DNA from: Euglena gracilis
Lineage: Eukaryota > Euglenida > Euglenophyceae > Euglenales
Direction of reading: 5' to 3'
Length of the DNA stretch: 64,000 nt
Assembly: GCA_039621445.1 (NCBI GenBank)
Contig: CP154956.1
Coordinates: 62,122,362 to 62,186,361, forward strand
The notes under the pieces: model-generated
What the model was told of the DNA's origin: nothing
The model's database searches: none
Seen by the model: the letters and a program-made list of their open reading frames with translations, nothing else
Made by a program: the position numbers and the translations under genes
Shown here: piece by piece, positions 36,756 to 48,790 of the stretch
Position numbering within the stretch: the first letter of the stretch is position 1
Layout of the letters: every line of letters begins with the position of its first letter

Positions 36756-39029
36756 GTCGCTGAGCTCTTATCTCTTTAGAGTAAGAGCGAAGCTTACCAC
36801 CCCCCCCAAACCCCCCCTGACCCCCCCCCCCCCCCCCCCCCCGCCCCCCCCCCCCCTCCCCCTGAGTAGGCGGGCACCGCGGATTATCGATGTGACCTGA
36901 TTTCGGGACCCGAAAAGTTAATAGCCTATAGGTTAGGAGACGGTCCCTAGTTTGTCCAGAGCCCTCACTTTGCCCGCAACTCCGCGCCAGGCCGGAGATA
37001 TGGCCCGAGCAAAAAAGTTGTCTACCGTTTTTTTTTCAAAGAACTTTTGTTGGACCGGCAACAGGGGGTCATTTTTGGGGTCAAAAAATCGAAAAATTCA
37101 AAATATCTCGAAAACGCCGGGGAGTTGAAAAAAAGTAAAAAGTACCTCATTCCACAACTTTGGGACGCCCTTTCCACCGGTATGCGCGGTTTGGGCCAAC
37201 TCCCCGCCTGGGCCGAGATACGGCCGTTTTGAGGGTTCGCCAGGGGGGGACTCTGCCATTTGGAGCCCAAAACGGGCCAAAAAACCAGTTTTTGCAAAAT
37301 ATCTCCAAAATGGTGGGGAGTTGAAAAAAATGTCCGGAGACCTAAATTGAAGCCCTTGGAACGCCCTATCTACTAGTATTTTGATTTCCCCGCAACTCTC
37401 CGCCTAGCCGTAGATACGGCCGTTTTCAGGTCCAAATGGCCGTTTTGTACACTTTTCCCTCTATCCGACTTAGCCGTTTTCGGGCCAAAATTCTAACAAA
37501 ATCGAAAAATTTTTTTTTTACCAAAACCATGTCTTTAGGCTTCCTTGACCCGGAAAAAGTTTTTTCGAGCCGAAGCTTGGCGTTTTTCGACCCGCCAGCC
37601 CCTCATGGCCCTCATGGTCATGATGCGCATCATGGCCAATGATGGCCATCATGACCAATGATGGCCATCATGACCCCGGATGGCCATCATGACCAATGAT
37701 GGCCATCATGACCCCGGATGGCCGCCATGACCAATGATGGCCATCATGACCCCGGATGGCCGCCATGACCAATGATGGCCATCATGACCACGGATGGCCA
37801 TCATGACCAATGATGGCCACCATGACCCCGGATGGCCATCATGACCAATGATGGCCATCATGGCACGGGTTGGCCGGCGTGCCCCCGGATGGCCATCATG
37901 ACGCCGGATGGCCATCATGACCAATGATGGCCATCATGACCCCGGATGGCCATCATGACCCATGATGGCCATCATGCCCAATGATGGCCATCATGACGAA
38001 TGATGGCCATCATGACCCCGGATGGCCATCATGACCAATGATGGCCATCATGACCCCGGATGGCCATCATGACCAATGATGGCCATCATGACCCCGGATG
38101 GCCATCATGACCAATGATGGCCATCATGACCCCGGATGGCCATCATGACCCATGATGGCCATCATGCCCAATGATGGCCATCATGACGAATGATGGCCAT
38201 CATGACCCCGGATGGCCATCACGACCAATGATGGCCATCATGACCCCGGATGGCCATCATGACCAATGATGGCCATCATGACCCCGGATGGCCAACATGA
38301 CCCATGATGGCCCATGGTGGCCCTCATGACCCCGGATGGCCCTCATGACCCCGGATGGCCATCATGCCCCATGATGGCCATCATGACCAATGATGGCCAT
38401 CATGACCCCGGATGGCCATCATGACCCAAGATGGCCATCATGACCTCGGATGGCCATCATGAGCATCATGAGCATCCGGGTCGGGCCGGCCCGCCGGGCC
38501 GCCGGCCGCCGGGCTGGGCCGCCGGGCCGCCGGGCCGGCCCCGGGCCGCCGGCCGGGCCCGGGCCGCCGGCCGCCCCGCCGGGCCCCGGGCCGCCGGGCC
38601 GCCGGGGCCGCCGGGCCGCCGGGCCGGGCCCGGGCCGCCGGGCCGCCGGGCCGGGCCGCCCGGCCGGGCCGGGCCGCCGGGCCGCCGGCCGGGCCGGGCC
38701 TCCGGCCCGCCGCCTCCGCCGCCGGGCCGGGCCGCCGGGCCTTGCCGGCCTTCCTCCGCCCGTGCCTCCGGGCCGGGCCGCCGCCCGTCCGGGCCGCCTC
38801 CGCCGCTTTCCGCCGGCCCCGGGCCGCCTTTCCGCCGTTCCGGCCTTTCCGTGCCCCGGCCTCCCTGGCCTTCCTGGCGCCGGCCGGGCCGGCCTCCGTG
38901 CCTCCGGCCTCCTCCTTTCCCCGCCGGGCCCCTCCTTTCCCGCCTCCTGCCTTTCCCCGCTGGCCCCGGCCCCGCCGGCCCCCCCACTGGGGTGGTCTCC
39001 CAAAGAGCTCAGCTCTACGTCACACCCTG
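36756..39029 (+). repeat. Macrosatellite unit 2
   Basis: Same order as unit 1: hairpin (36,756-36,796), subrepeats, 19-bp array (about 37,625-38,460), GGGCC/GCC array (38,480-38,985) and tail. The first 700 bp is highly similar to unit 1. Confidence 0.85.
37625..38460. repeat. 19-bp self-complementary minisatellite, array 2
   Basis: Same unit as array 1, about 44 copies, with a few degenerate units near 37,860-37,890. Confidence 0.92.
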
Positions 39030-40930
39030 GTCGCTGATCGCTGAGCTCTTATCTCTTTAGAGTAAGAGCGAAGCTTACCACCGGGGCCGGAGGGGGGTCG
39101 GACCCCCCCCCCCCCCCCCGCCCCCCCCCCCCCCCCCCGCCCCCCCCCGCCCCCCCCCCCGCGCCCCCTGAGAATGTCCGGGCCCCCGAGCATTATCGAT
39201 GTGATTGGATTTCCGGGCTCCCAAAGTGAATAGCCTATAGGTTAAGAGAGGTTCCCTAGTTTCTCCAGAGCACTTCGGTTACCCGTAACTCCCCGCCAGT
39301 CCGGAGATATGGCCCGAGCAAAAAAGTTGTCTACCGTTTTTTTTTCCGGGGAAATCGCAGGGTCATTTTGGGGTCAAAAAATCGAAAAATTCAAAATATC
39401 TCGAAAACGCCGCGGAGTTGAGAAAAAGTAAAGAGGACGTCATTCCACAACTTTGGGACGCCCGATCGATCGGTATGCGCGGTTTAGGCCAACTCCTCGC
39501 CTAGCCCGAGATACGGCCGTTTTGGGGTTTTGGGCCAGTTTGGCCAGTTTTGGCCATTTCGGGCCCGTTCGGGGCCCGAAACCGTAATTTGCCCGTATCT
39601 CGGGCTAGACGAGGAGTTGGAGCCCAAACCAGGGGGTCAATCATTAGGTTTAGGGGGGGGGTTTGACCGTTTTTTGGGGTTCCCGGGGTCTGGTTGTGCG
39701 ATTTTGGGCCATTTTTGGGTATTCGGGGACCCCTGCCGGGGCCCAACGCTAGCCAGGCTGGGGTCCAAAAATCGAAAAATTCAAAATATCTCGAAAACGC
39801 TGCGGAGTTGAGGAAAAGTGATGGCGACCTTATTTGACGACCTTGGAACGCCCGATCGATCGGTATGCGCGATTTGGGACAACTCCTTGCCTAGCCCGAG
39901 ATACGGCCATTTTGGGGGTTTTGGGCCCGTTTTGCCAGTTTTGGCCCGTTCAGGGCCCGAAACCGTAATTTGCCCGTATCTCGGGCTAGACGGGGAGTTG
40001 GGACCCAAACTGGGGGTCAAACATTACGTTTAGGGGGGGGTTTTGACCGTTTTATGGGGTTCCCGGGGTCTGGTTGTGCGATTTTGGCCAGTTTTGGGTG
40101 TTCGGGGACCCCATCGCGCGCCGTCAGGGCGGCTGGGTGAGGGGGGGTCGGGTGGCAGGTCGGGACCCAAAATTTTGAAAAAATTTTTTTCGCTCAAAAA
40201 CACTTTTTTTCACTTCAGAACATCAAAAAAAGTGTTTTTGAGCAAAAAAATTTTTCCCACCCGGCCCCCCCCCATGCCCCCCCCCCCCCTGGCTGGGGCC
40301 CGCCCCCCCCCCCCTGGCCGGTGGTGGTGGACTTAGCCATTTTTGGGCCAAAAAGTCAAAAAAATTCAAAAAATTTTTTTTTCGCCCAAAACCATGTTTT
40401 TTGACCTCCCGGACCCGAAAGAAGTGTTTTCGAGCCAAAAATGAGCATTTTTCGACCCGCCGGCGCCCCGTTTTGGGCTGCCGACGCATTGACTTTGGGT
40501 CAAAACCGGGTGAAAAAAGTCGAAAAAAATGGAAAAAATTTTTTTTGCCCGAAACGATGTTTTTTGGCTTCGCGGACCAAGAAAAAACTGTTTTTGAGCC
40601 GAAAATGAGTGTTTTTCGACCCACTAGCCGGGCCGGGCCGCCGGGCCGCCGGCCGGGCCGCCGGGCCGGGGCCGGCCGGGCCGCCGGGCCGCCGGGCCGC
40701 TGGCCGGGCCGCCGGGCCGGGCCGGGCCGGGCCGCCGGGCCGCCGGGCCGTCGGGCCGCCGGGCCCGCCGGACCGCCGGGCCGCCGGGCCGCCGGGCCGG
40801 GCCGGGCCGCCGGGCCGCCGGGCCGGGCCGGGCCGCCGGGCCGGGCCGGGCCGCGGGCTGCCGGCCGGGCCGCCGGGCCGCCGGGCCGGACTGGGGTGGT
40901 CTCCCAAAGAGCTCAGCTCTACGTCACACC
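39030..40930 (+). repeat. Macrosatellite unit 3 (divergent)
   Basis: Hairpin with a duplicated TCGCTGA (39,030-39,077), diverged subrepeats and inverted pairs around GAGATACGG (39,489-39,620 and 39,880-40,001). It has no 19-bp array, but has a GGGCC/GCC array (40,624-40,890) and the same tail. The tail then runs into unrelated sequence. Confidence 0.8.
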
Positions 40931-40999
40931 CGGGTTTTAAAACAGCCAAAAAACGCAAAAAAACCCGCAAAAATCGGTTGGGCAATTCGCGCCGCCTAA

Positions 41000-42340
41000 G
41001 CCATACACTTCAACCAAAAAATAAGGAAAATGGGATTTAGGCCAGGGAAATTTTTGAAAAATGAACCCAAAATACATGGTTATTTGAGGGAAACTCACAT
41101 TTTTTCCCAAAAAAATCTCCAAAATGTTAGGGTTGAAAATTGTTAGTTTTTAGGAGGGCGGTCAAAAAAATGCAGGTCTAAAAAATGGGACCAAATTTTG
41201 GAACATTCAAATTTTACTGACATTTTTTCCCTTGGAAATTTTTTGGATTTTCAGTGGTATTTTTTTTTGCTTCCAAAATCTCTCAAAATCAAAATTTTCA
41301 GAAATGTTAAAATTTTAGAAGGTGTGAAAAAAATGGGGTTTGGGGGGGTTTTGGGCAACATTTTGGGCAGCATTTTCACCAATTTCGAGAAAAAGGGGGA
41401 TTTGGGCTGAGGATTTTTTGAATTTTTTTTTGAAAAACGAACCCAAAATATCGGGGGGGGGGAAATTGGAGCTAGATAAAATCAGAACCGACAAAATTGG
41501 AAGCCGAAAAAATTGGTGCCAAACCTGAAAACGGCCCGGAAAAAATTGGCAGGATTTTTTTTATATGTGAAAACGTCCAGTTATGACAAGAGTTCTTCCA
41601 TGGCAATCAAAAATTGGGGGAAAATGGCAAAAAATTGGCAGAATTTTCAAAAAAGCGCCGGAAAAAATTGGCAGGATTTTTGTACGCCAATTTTTTCCTA
41701 ATCAATTTTTTTGGCCTCCAATCTCCCCCCCCCCCGTCAGGATTTTTTGATGGAAAACCACAATTTTTTAACAAAAAGTTTTTAGGAGGGGGGTGGAAAA
41801 TAACGAAGCTCAAAAAAAGTGGACCAAATTTTGGCACAGTCGAAATTTTACTGACATTTTTTCTCTTGGAAATTTTTTGGATTTTCAATGGCTTTTTTCG
41901 CTTCAAAAAACTCTCAAAACTAAATTTGTGAGAAAATGTTGAATTTTTGGAAGGTGTAAAAAGATGGGGGTTTGAGGCGTTTTTTGGGGGGACCTCCCAT
42001 ATGGGTCCCAAAATGGGTCAAAAAAAAAAATACCCGGCGCCGAAGGCGCCAGAAAATTTTTTTGGGGTCCAATCTTTCGGGTTTCTGTGTATGGGGGGGG
42101 GGGGCGGTCCTTAAGGGGCGGTCCTTAAGTAAAAAAAAAACCCGTCCCTTATGGACCGCCCTGGTCACAACGTACACCAAAATTTTCATATTTTCTGGCG
42201 CTTTGAGCTGAAATTTTTTTGGGGGTTCCTGGGGGAGGGTCCCGGAAACCCCCCCTCGGTCCAAGGGGGGGGTCTGATCCCCCTCCCCCCGCAAAACCAC
42301 CGCTCACTTAATACCCTGGTCTATCCACCCAAAACTTGAA
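41000..42340. repeat. AT-rich region with a direct duplication
   Basis: The segments 41,145-41,360 and 41,783-41,995 are diverged direct copies ('TTTTACTGACATTTTTT... CTTGGAAATTTTTTGG'). A GGTCCTTAAG hairpin is at 42,101-42,165. No coding signature. Confidence 0.65.
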
Positions 42341-43345
42341 AAAATGCATTTTGAGACTTTGATTTTCCATCCCATTTCATTCCCAGACAGCTCTTGGAAC
42401 CACCTTGGGAAAAAACTTAAAACGTCGAAAAAAAACCCAAAATACCTTAAAAACCTTCATTGTTTGAAAACAAATACCGCCAAAAATAAGTGCCGGAGCT
42501 GTGTTGGGGAGTGCCCGGGTCACTGCTCCGCGGCAACGCGGCCCCGAGAGGGACTCCGAGCAGGTCTGGCCAACGCCCTCTGCGGGGGTTACCCCACAGC
42601 GGGGATTGGTCTGGCTGGGCAGGGCAAAGACTTGCTTGGGCGGCATCATCAGGGAAGCAAGCGGACACGGGTCAACGCGGAGGGAAACCACGGGGGGGGG
42701 GGCAACCCACACGCACGCACAAACCTCCAAGGTCCCTTTTCATTCTCGGCGGCCACTTCCCAGGTTTCGGAACGTCCTTGAAAACCGGGGTCTGCACGTG
42801 AAGTTTGAGGGCAGTGAGTAACCCGTAATGGATGGATGTAGTGCATGTAAGGTCAAGTGTCTGTGCCATTGCAGATTGATGGGGCTATGAAGGTTTTTTT
42901 TGTGACACTCGCACTTGAAATCCTCATCAAATCCTCATTTGTTTGATGCATTTCATTTGACAAAATCCGAGTTGTGTTTTTTTTGTCCTGTTCTTCAATG
43001 GTTCCTGGTCTCCCCTGTTGCATTTCCCCCGCACGGGTATTTTTTTCAGTCAAAAGCAAGATTTTTCTTGTGCACTCTTTGTCAAGTGCATATTTCGCCC
43101 CTCCCCCACAGATTTCTTTGGTTGGTTGGTGGTATTGGTGAGGGTTCCAACCATGGGCTCTGCATTTTGCCCTTGTCAGGCCATGCCTTGTTCGCGAACA
43201 AGGTCTGGTCTCACAAGACCTTTGTGATTCCCCCTCCGGGGGGGGGGGGGTTCGGCCTGGCACTTTGCTCTGGCTGACGGTCGGTCATTTTGGCATGCAA
43301 TTCCTTGGGAAGGGGGTGCTCCCCCCCAACTACCCGCCCCTCCTC
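42341..43345. other. Mixed region, no clear gene
   Basis: A GC-rich island at 42,480-42,740 has open frames on both strands but no exon that I can support. The remainder is unique, AT-richer sequence. Confidence 0.35.
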
Positions 43346-43348
43346 CTA

Positions 43349-43355
43349 TATATAT

Positions 43356-43388
<33 letters not shown>

Positions 43389-43437
43389 ATATATATATAT
43401 ATAATATATATATATATATTATATATAATATATATAT

Positions 43438-43483
<46 letters not shown>

Positions 43484-43484
43484 C
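43349..43484. repeat. AT dinucleotide repeat
   Basis: About 135 bp of AT/TA, fully self-complementary. Confidence 0.97.
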
Positions 43485-44504
43485 GACAGAAACTGATACC
43501 CTCAGATGAACATACTCTGTACGTACACTTTTCCGCGGCCAGCAAAGCCCTGGCTCGGTGGCAGGCAGCCGAGGGATAACGCCCACAGCGCGGCCATTCC
43601 CAACGCCCATCCACACCTCCGCCACACTACTTGGGCCCGCAGCCGTCACCTGTAGGGCGGCCGAACGCCTTCGCCTGCCATACGGCACAGGCCTCATCCC
43701 ACCACACCAATGTGGTGGGTCCCTCTGTCTGTACACGCTGACCTGTCCTGACCTGTCTCCGACCTTTGTACTTGCTGACTTGTCTGAAAACAGTTTCGCG
43801 AGAGGGGGGGGAGGGTTGTTACCCTGTAGAAAAGCCATAAAAAAAAACTCGGCGCCTCGCACCAGGTGAGATTTTGATGTTTTGAACTTTTGCCAGAAGC
43901 CATTTTTGAACTTGTTTGAAATCCATCATTGCCGCAATGCAACAATCAGCAGTGCCACGATGCAAACACCAAAACGGCGAGGACAATTTCCCGGGCGGGT
44001 CTGGGTGAGCAGAAAAAAAGTTGATATTTTCGAGCCTCGGTGACAAAAAAATCCGAAAAAGCATTTTCTTTTCACCAAATTCAACAGGAAGCCTGAAAAA
44101 ATGCCCGCAATGTGGCGGAATGCCTGCAGGGGGGTTACACAGCCTTTGCACGAAGGGGACCAGTAATCAAATTTGACAATCACACTATACCTCCGCACCT
44201 CCCCCTCTTGTCCAACGACCGTTAATGTTTGTCTCCGACCGGGGCGGTCACTAAAACAGCCAATGTTTGTCTTTGACAAAAGGGTGGGGTGGTGACAAGG
44301 GGGTGAACAGGTCAACAAAAAATTGGCCACAAAAGGGGGGGTGTATGCCCGTTTTGGATTGTTTTTGGCCATTTTTGCCCATTTTTTGGCACTTTTTGCC
44401 AGCTTTGCCATTTTTGGTCATTTTCGACCTTTATTTTTTTGGTCATCTTTGGGCCATCTTTCGGCAGATTTTGCTTGCTTCTCACAATCTCGCACACTTA
44501 AACC
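43485..44504. other. Mixed intergenic sequence
   Basis: A GC-rich part (43.5-43.7 kb) has no convincing exon. A TGTCCAACGACC terminus lies at 44,210. The 44.34-44.48 kb part is the TTTTGGCCATTTT filler typical of the elements here. Confidence 0.35.
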
Positions 44505-44835
44505 CCCCCCACCTATAAGAAACCCGTTTCTTATAGGTGGGTTTCCAAAAAATGGCCCGAGGGGTTTCTTATAGGTGGGGGTTTCTTATAGGTGGGTTTC
44601 AATGTCCGAAAAATTATTGAGCCGACAAAATGCCAAAAATGGCCAAAAACGGTCAAAATTTTCCTTCAGCGCCTTCGGCGCCGAAGAAAAAAGGGGGTGG
44701 TTGGGTTCAAAGCTCCCCAGGGGTTTCTTATAGGTGGGGGTTTCTTATAGGTAGGCGTCGGTTCGAAAATTCCCAAAGGGTTTCTTGTAGGTGGGGGTTT
44801 CTTATAGAGGGGGGTTTCTTATAGGTGGGGGGGGT
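44505..44835. repeat. GTTTCTTATAGGTGGG repeat cluster
   Basis: About seven copies of GTTTCTTATAGGTGGG within 330 bp; the first is inverted and forms a palindrome with the second (44,510-44,540). Confidence 0.8.
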
Positions 44836-45430
44836 TTACAACAAATTTAGTCATTTTGGGTATTTGTAACCATTTTTGGGAGCCATTGGCCTTTTTCTTT
44901 GCGCCATTTTTGGCTTTTCCAGCTGTTCTATATCATTTTTAGGTCATCTCAACAAATTACAAAAAAAAAAGGCTGCTCTGAAACACTCAAATACAAGGAA
45001 AAAAGATGGTGACTCACGAAAATTTTCTTGCAATTATTGAACCATTCACTCACAACATTCTCTCAACAATTACCGAACCAACATCATATGAAAAATTTTC
45101 GCATCTGACTGGGGGATGGTCGTTGGACAGGTGTGGTCGTTGGACAAGGAGGGCAGGAGATAACCCCCACCCCCCCAGGTTGCACACGTTACTGGACCAA
45201 GGTTTCGGGGCCCAGGGGGTGTGACACTTATTTGGGCACCACCCGAAAGAGGTTCAATGAAAATTGGCCTTTTGGGCAGTGCACAGTTTTTTGGACTTCA
45301 CTCGGGGATGTGATACTTTTTTGGGCACTGCGCACCATTTGGGCACTGCGCACTTAAATGGGGGGGTTTACAAATAAGCCAGCCAGGTGGGTTCCCTGGA
45401 GCGACTTTTGGACCACGAGGTGCCTGCTTA

Positions 45431-45925
45431 CCTCCCCCCCCTTGTCCAACGACCACTAAATAACGCGTTAGACAAGACTGGAGTCAAAAAATTTTCTCCC
45501 ACATCCTCAAAATGGTCACAAAATGGTCACAAAATGGCCAAAAGTGGTCAAAATGGGGCAAAAAGTGGATAGAAGCAGTCAGAAGTGGCTTAAAATGGCC
45601 ACAAATGTGAAAAAATAGCCAGAAGCAGCCAAAAATTGGCATAAATGATGCAAAAATGCATTCATAGCATCCAAAAGTGGCCCAAAATGGCCAAAACATG
45701 GCCAAAAAAGGCCAAACGTTGCCAGGAAACCAGGCAAAAAAAAACTTGTTGACCAGGTACAAAATCTGCCATGAAAGTTGTAAGAAAAGGCTGGAGGTAA
45801 GAAAAAGACGTTTGCGTTTCTTCCAGAACGCAAACGTCTGGAAAAAAGATCACCTGGAAAAAGATCGCCACTGACCGGGGGGGTGGTCGTTGGACAAGGC
45901 CGGTCGTTGGACAAGGGGGGGGAGG
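45431..45925. mobile_element. TA-flanked inverted-repeat element
   Basis: Ends CCTCC, C run, TTGTCCAACGACC and the complement, with TA on each side (45,429-45,430 and 45,926-45,927). The TIR is about 25 bp and the right end has an extra internal copy of it. The interior is AAAATGGTCA/GGCCAAAA filler. TA duplication and TIR fit Tc1/mariner-type MITEs. Other termini of this family are at 7.13, 7.40, 26.12, 44.21 and 45.12 kb. Confidence 0.7.
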
Positions 45926-46047
45926 TAGTTTGGAAGGGGGCTTTGCAAGGCGTCAAACTGAGGGTGGCAGTTGCATTTGGGGCCACCAAATGGGGTGCAG
46001 GGGTGCCGCAGCAGAGGCCCGACAGACCCCCCCCCCCGGATTTGGAC

Positions 46048-46145
46048 CCTGGGCAGCGGCAGGGGAACGGCCAGGGGCCCTCGGAGGGGGCCGAGCACCG
46101 CCAGCAGGCCGAGGGCGGTGCACAGCGCCGGAACCAGGCCGGGGA
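46048..46145 (-). CDS. Helical exon candidate
   Basis: Acceptor GTCTCTCAG, donor AGG|GTCCAA, encoding VPGLVPALCTALGLLAVLGP then LRGPLAVPLPLPR. It resembles either a gene B-type helical repeat or a membrane helix. If it belongs to gene B, the macrosatellite would sit in a giant intron. Confidence 0.4.
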
Positions 46146-46241
46146 CTGAGAGACGTCCCCCCCACCCCCGACGACCCGGCTTTCCAACCCCCTTTTCCCC
46201 GGCCCCCCCCCCCCCCCCCGGGGAGGGAGGGGCCAGCCACT

Positions 46242-46371
46242 GCCTGGCAGCCCCCAGGGAGGTGCCCCACGGGCCCCGGGGCCACGCGCGACAGCGTCGG
46301 TGGGGCGGCCCGCCCATCGGACGCCCTCCCGGCGGGTCGGCTGGAGCCGGGACGGCCACGGCGGCGGGCAC
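46242..46371 (-). CDS. GC-rich exon candidate, frame uncertain
   Basis: Follows a C run and acceptor CCAACAG. Two frames are open; the preferred one reads ARRRGRPGSSRPAGRASDGR then ending LPGGCQA|GTGGCT. It is paired with the next candidate. No domain is recognised. Confidence 0.3.
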
Positions 46372-46718
46372 CTGTTGGGGGGGGGGGGGGAGGGGAGATG
46401 CAGCCCGAGGCGAAGTCCCAGGCTCAAACCTTATGGCGTTGGGAAACGCATTTCATTGGCAATTGGAAACCACTGGGGGTGGAACTTGAGCAGGTGGGAA
46501 GGGGTTGAGAAAGGGTCCTTTTCTTTTTCTGGGCCAGCTCATTAAAATGCAGAGGTTCGGCCTACCAGAGATAAAACACGGGCCTGGCCTTAATTAAGCC
46601 AAATTTTGGCCCAATTTTGGCCGAGGGACCAAACCCAACCCTTTTCCCTATTGATAAACGTGGCTTTATTTATTTTTCTTGCTTAATCCTGTGCCTAAAG
46701 GGAACACAAACTTGGCTG

Positions 46719-47130
<412 letters not shown>

Positions 47131-47693
47131 AGGGGATTTAATGAGCGGGGAGAGGGGCTGGAGCTTCTTTCCCCTCCAGAGGGGTGGGTGAGTCGGACCC
47201 CCCCCTTGTACAAAAGATTTTCTGGTCTGGAAAAATTTTTGGGGTTGAAAAAGCCCAAGAATTAAAAAAGGCCAGAGAAAAAGTTTCAGCTCTGGGGGGT
47301 CCTGGAAAGTCTCCCTCCCGCTCACTTGAGACCTGCAGGAGATGACCTGGATGTACCCCCCCCCAAATAACACCCCCCCCCCTTGGGGCCCGATTTCGAA
47401 ATATAAATAAGACCCCACCTGCATAAGCAGATGGATTCCTTGTCCAGGAGTGCTCACGCAGACATTGTCTGCATCCCGGTTTTTTTGAAGGTCAGAACCG
47501 ATTGACGGAGGACATTGGGCTTAGGTTTTGGAGCAGGGGTGGTTAGCGACCCAGATACCAAGGATGCACTCCTGGACAAGGATTCCTCGACACTGATATC
47601 GAATATCCTTCGGGAAGAACCTGTTCAGGTAGCAGTGCCCAAATAGCACACCCCCGCCCAAATAACACCCCCCCCCTGTTCGGGTGCCCAAAT

Positions 47694-47933
47694 CAGGCTT
47701 CTTTTTAAGACCCCCAGGGGGGGTCCCCCCCACCCACCCAGGGTGGCGCGGGACCCCCCCCCCAAAATCGGGCCCGTTAAAGGCAATTTTCAAAATTTTC
47801 GGCGCTTCGCGCCGTAAAGGTATACCCGGCGCCTCCGGCGCGGGACCCCCCCCCGGGGGGGTTCCGGCCCGGACCCACCCACCCACCCACCTCCCCCCGG
47901 GGGGGGGGGTCTTCTGACTTAAAAAGAAGCCTG
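47694..47933. mobile_element. hAT-type MITE copy 4
   Basis: Ends CAGGCTTCTTTTTAAGACCC and CTTAAAAAGAAGCCTG. Exact 8-bp duplication GCCCAAAT at 47,686-47,693 and 47,934-47,941. Core nearly identical to copy 3. Confidence 0.9.
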
Positions 47934-47973
47934 GCCCAAATAACACACCGGGGGGGTGTTATTTGGGGGGGGG

Positions 47974-48790
47974 GTCGCTGAGCTCTTATCCTTTATGGGT
48001 AAGAGCGAAGTTTGCCCCTGGGGAAAAGGGGGGGGGTCGGACCCCCCCCTCGGTACCACCAGGAGAACCAGCAGATTATCACCATGATCCCGCCTCCGTT
48101 CCCGGAATTTTTTTTCAGTCGCGAGCGACTGGATTTCGAGTTTCCGAATCACCTCCGTTTGACCCCTAAATCCCCGCCAGGCCCGAGTTATTCAGCCGTG
48201 AAGGGGTCCAAACTGGGTAGGATTGGCCCGCCCCCCCCCCCTCTTCCAACTGCCATTTCGCCGGGTCCAAAAATCGGTCAAAAAACCGATTTTTTCGAAA
48301 ATATCTTGAGAAAACATACATCATTTCCGGAAGTGTCGGTCAGATAAAATGTATCCCCGGAGGCCCTCTATCGCCCCCCGTTCGCCGTTTTGGCCGCCGA
48401 CACACCTGGCCCGTGTTCCAGTGCGCTTTTGCGGCCCAAAACGACCATTTTGGGGTGTTTTTTGGGGCCGTTTTTTGGCCAAAAAAATCGATTTTCCCAA
48501 AATATCTCGACAATGAAGGAAATTAAAGAAAATGTCCGGAGAGCAAAAATGAAGCGCTTGGAACGCCCTATCCAACCATGGTTTACTTTTCCTGCAACTC
48601 TTCGTGTAGCCCGAGTTACGGCCATTTTTCGGCCCATTTTGGCTCATTTCAGGGCCATTTTGGCCCCGAAAATGGCCCGAAATGGCCCTGAAATGGGCCA
48701 TTTCGGGCGGTTTTCGGGGCCAAAAATCGATGTTACCAAAATAACTCGAAAAAGAAGCAAAATCAAAGGAAATGTCCCAATTTGTCTGAA
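47974..48790 (+). repeat. Dispersed R-family copy
   Basis: Head hairpin GCTCTTA-TCC-TTTAT-GGG-TAAGAGC (47,974-48,012), then GATTATCACCATGATCCC, the GCGAGCGACTGG segment and subrepeats with CAAAATATCTCGA and GTCCGGAGA. It matches the start of copy 1 at 32.76-33.5 kb more closely than units 1-3. The array and tail are missing. Confidence 0.75.

Noticed and set aside
36452-39060. Pro/Ala/Gly/Arg-rich long ORFs over the GGGCC/GCC arrays
   Set aside because: Low-complexity translation in all six frames; no gene signal.
32759-39077. Hammerhead ribozyme at the R-family hairpin
   Set aside because: A stem flanked by GA and GAA resembles hammerhead stem II, but the invariant CUGA block before it and a second and third stem were not found.
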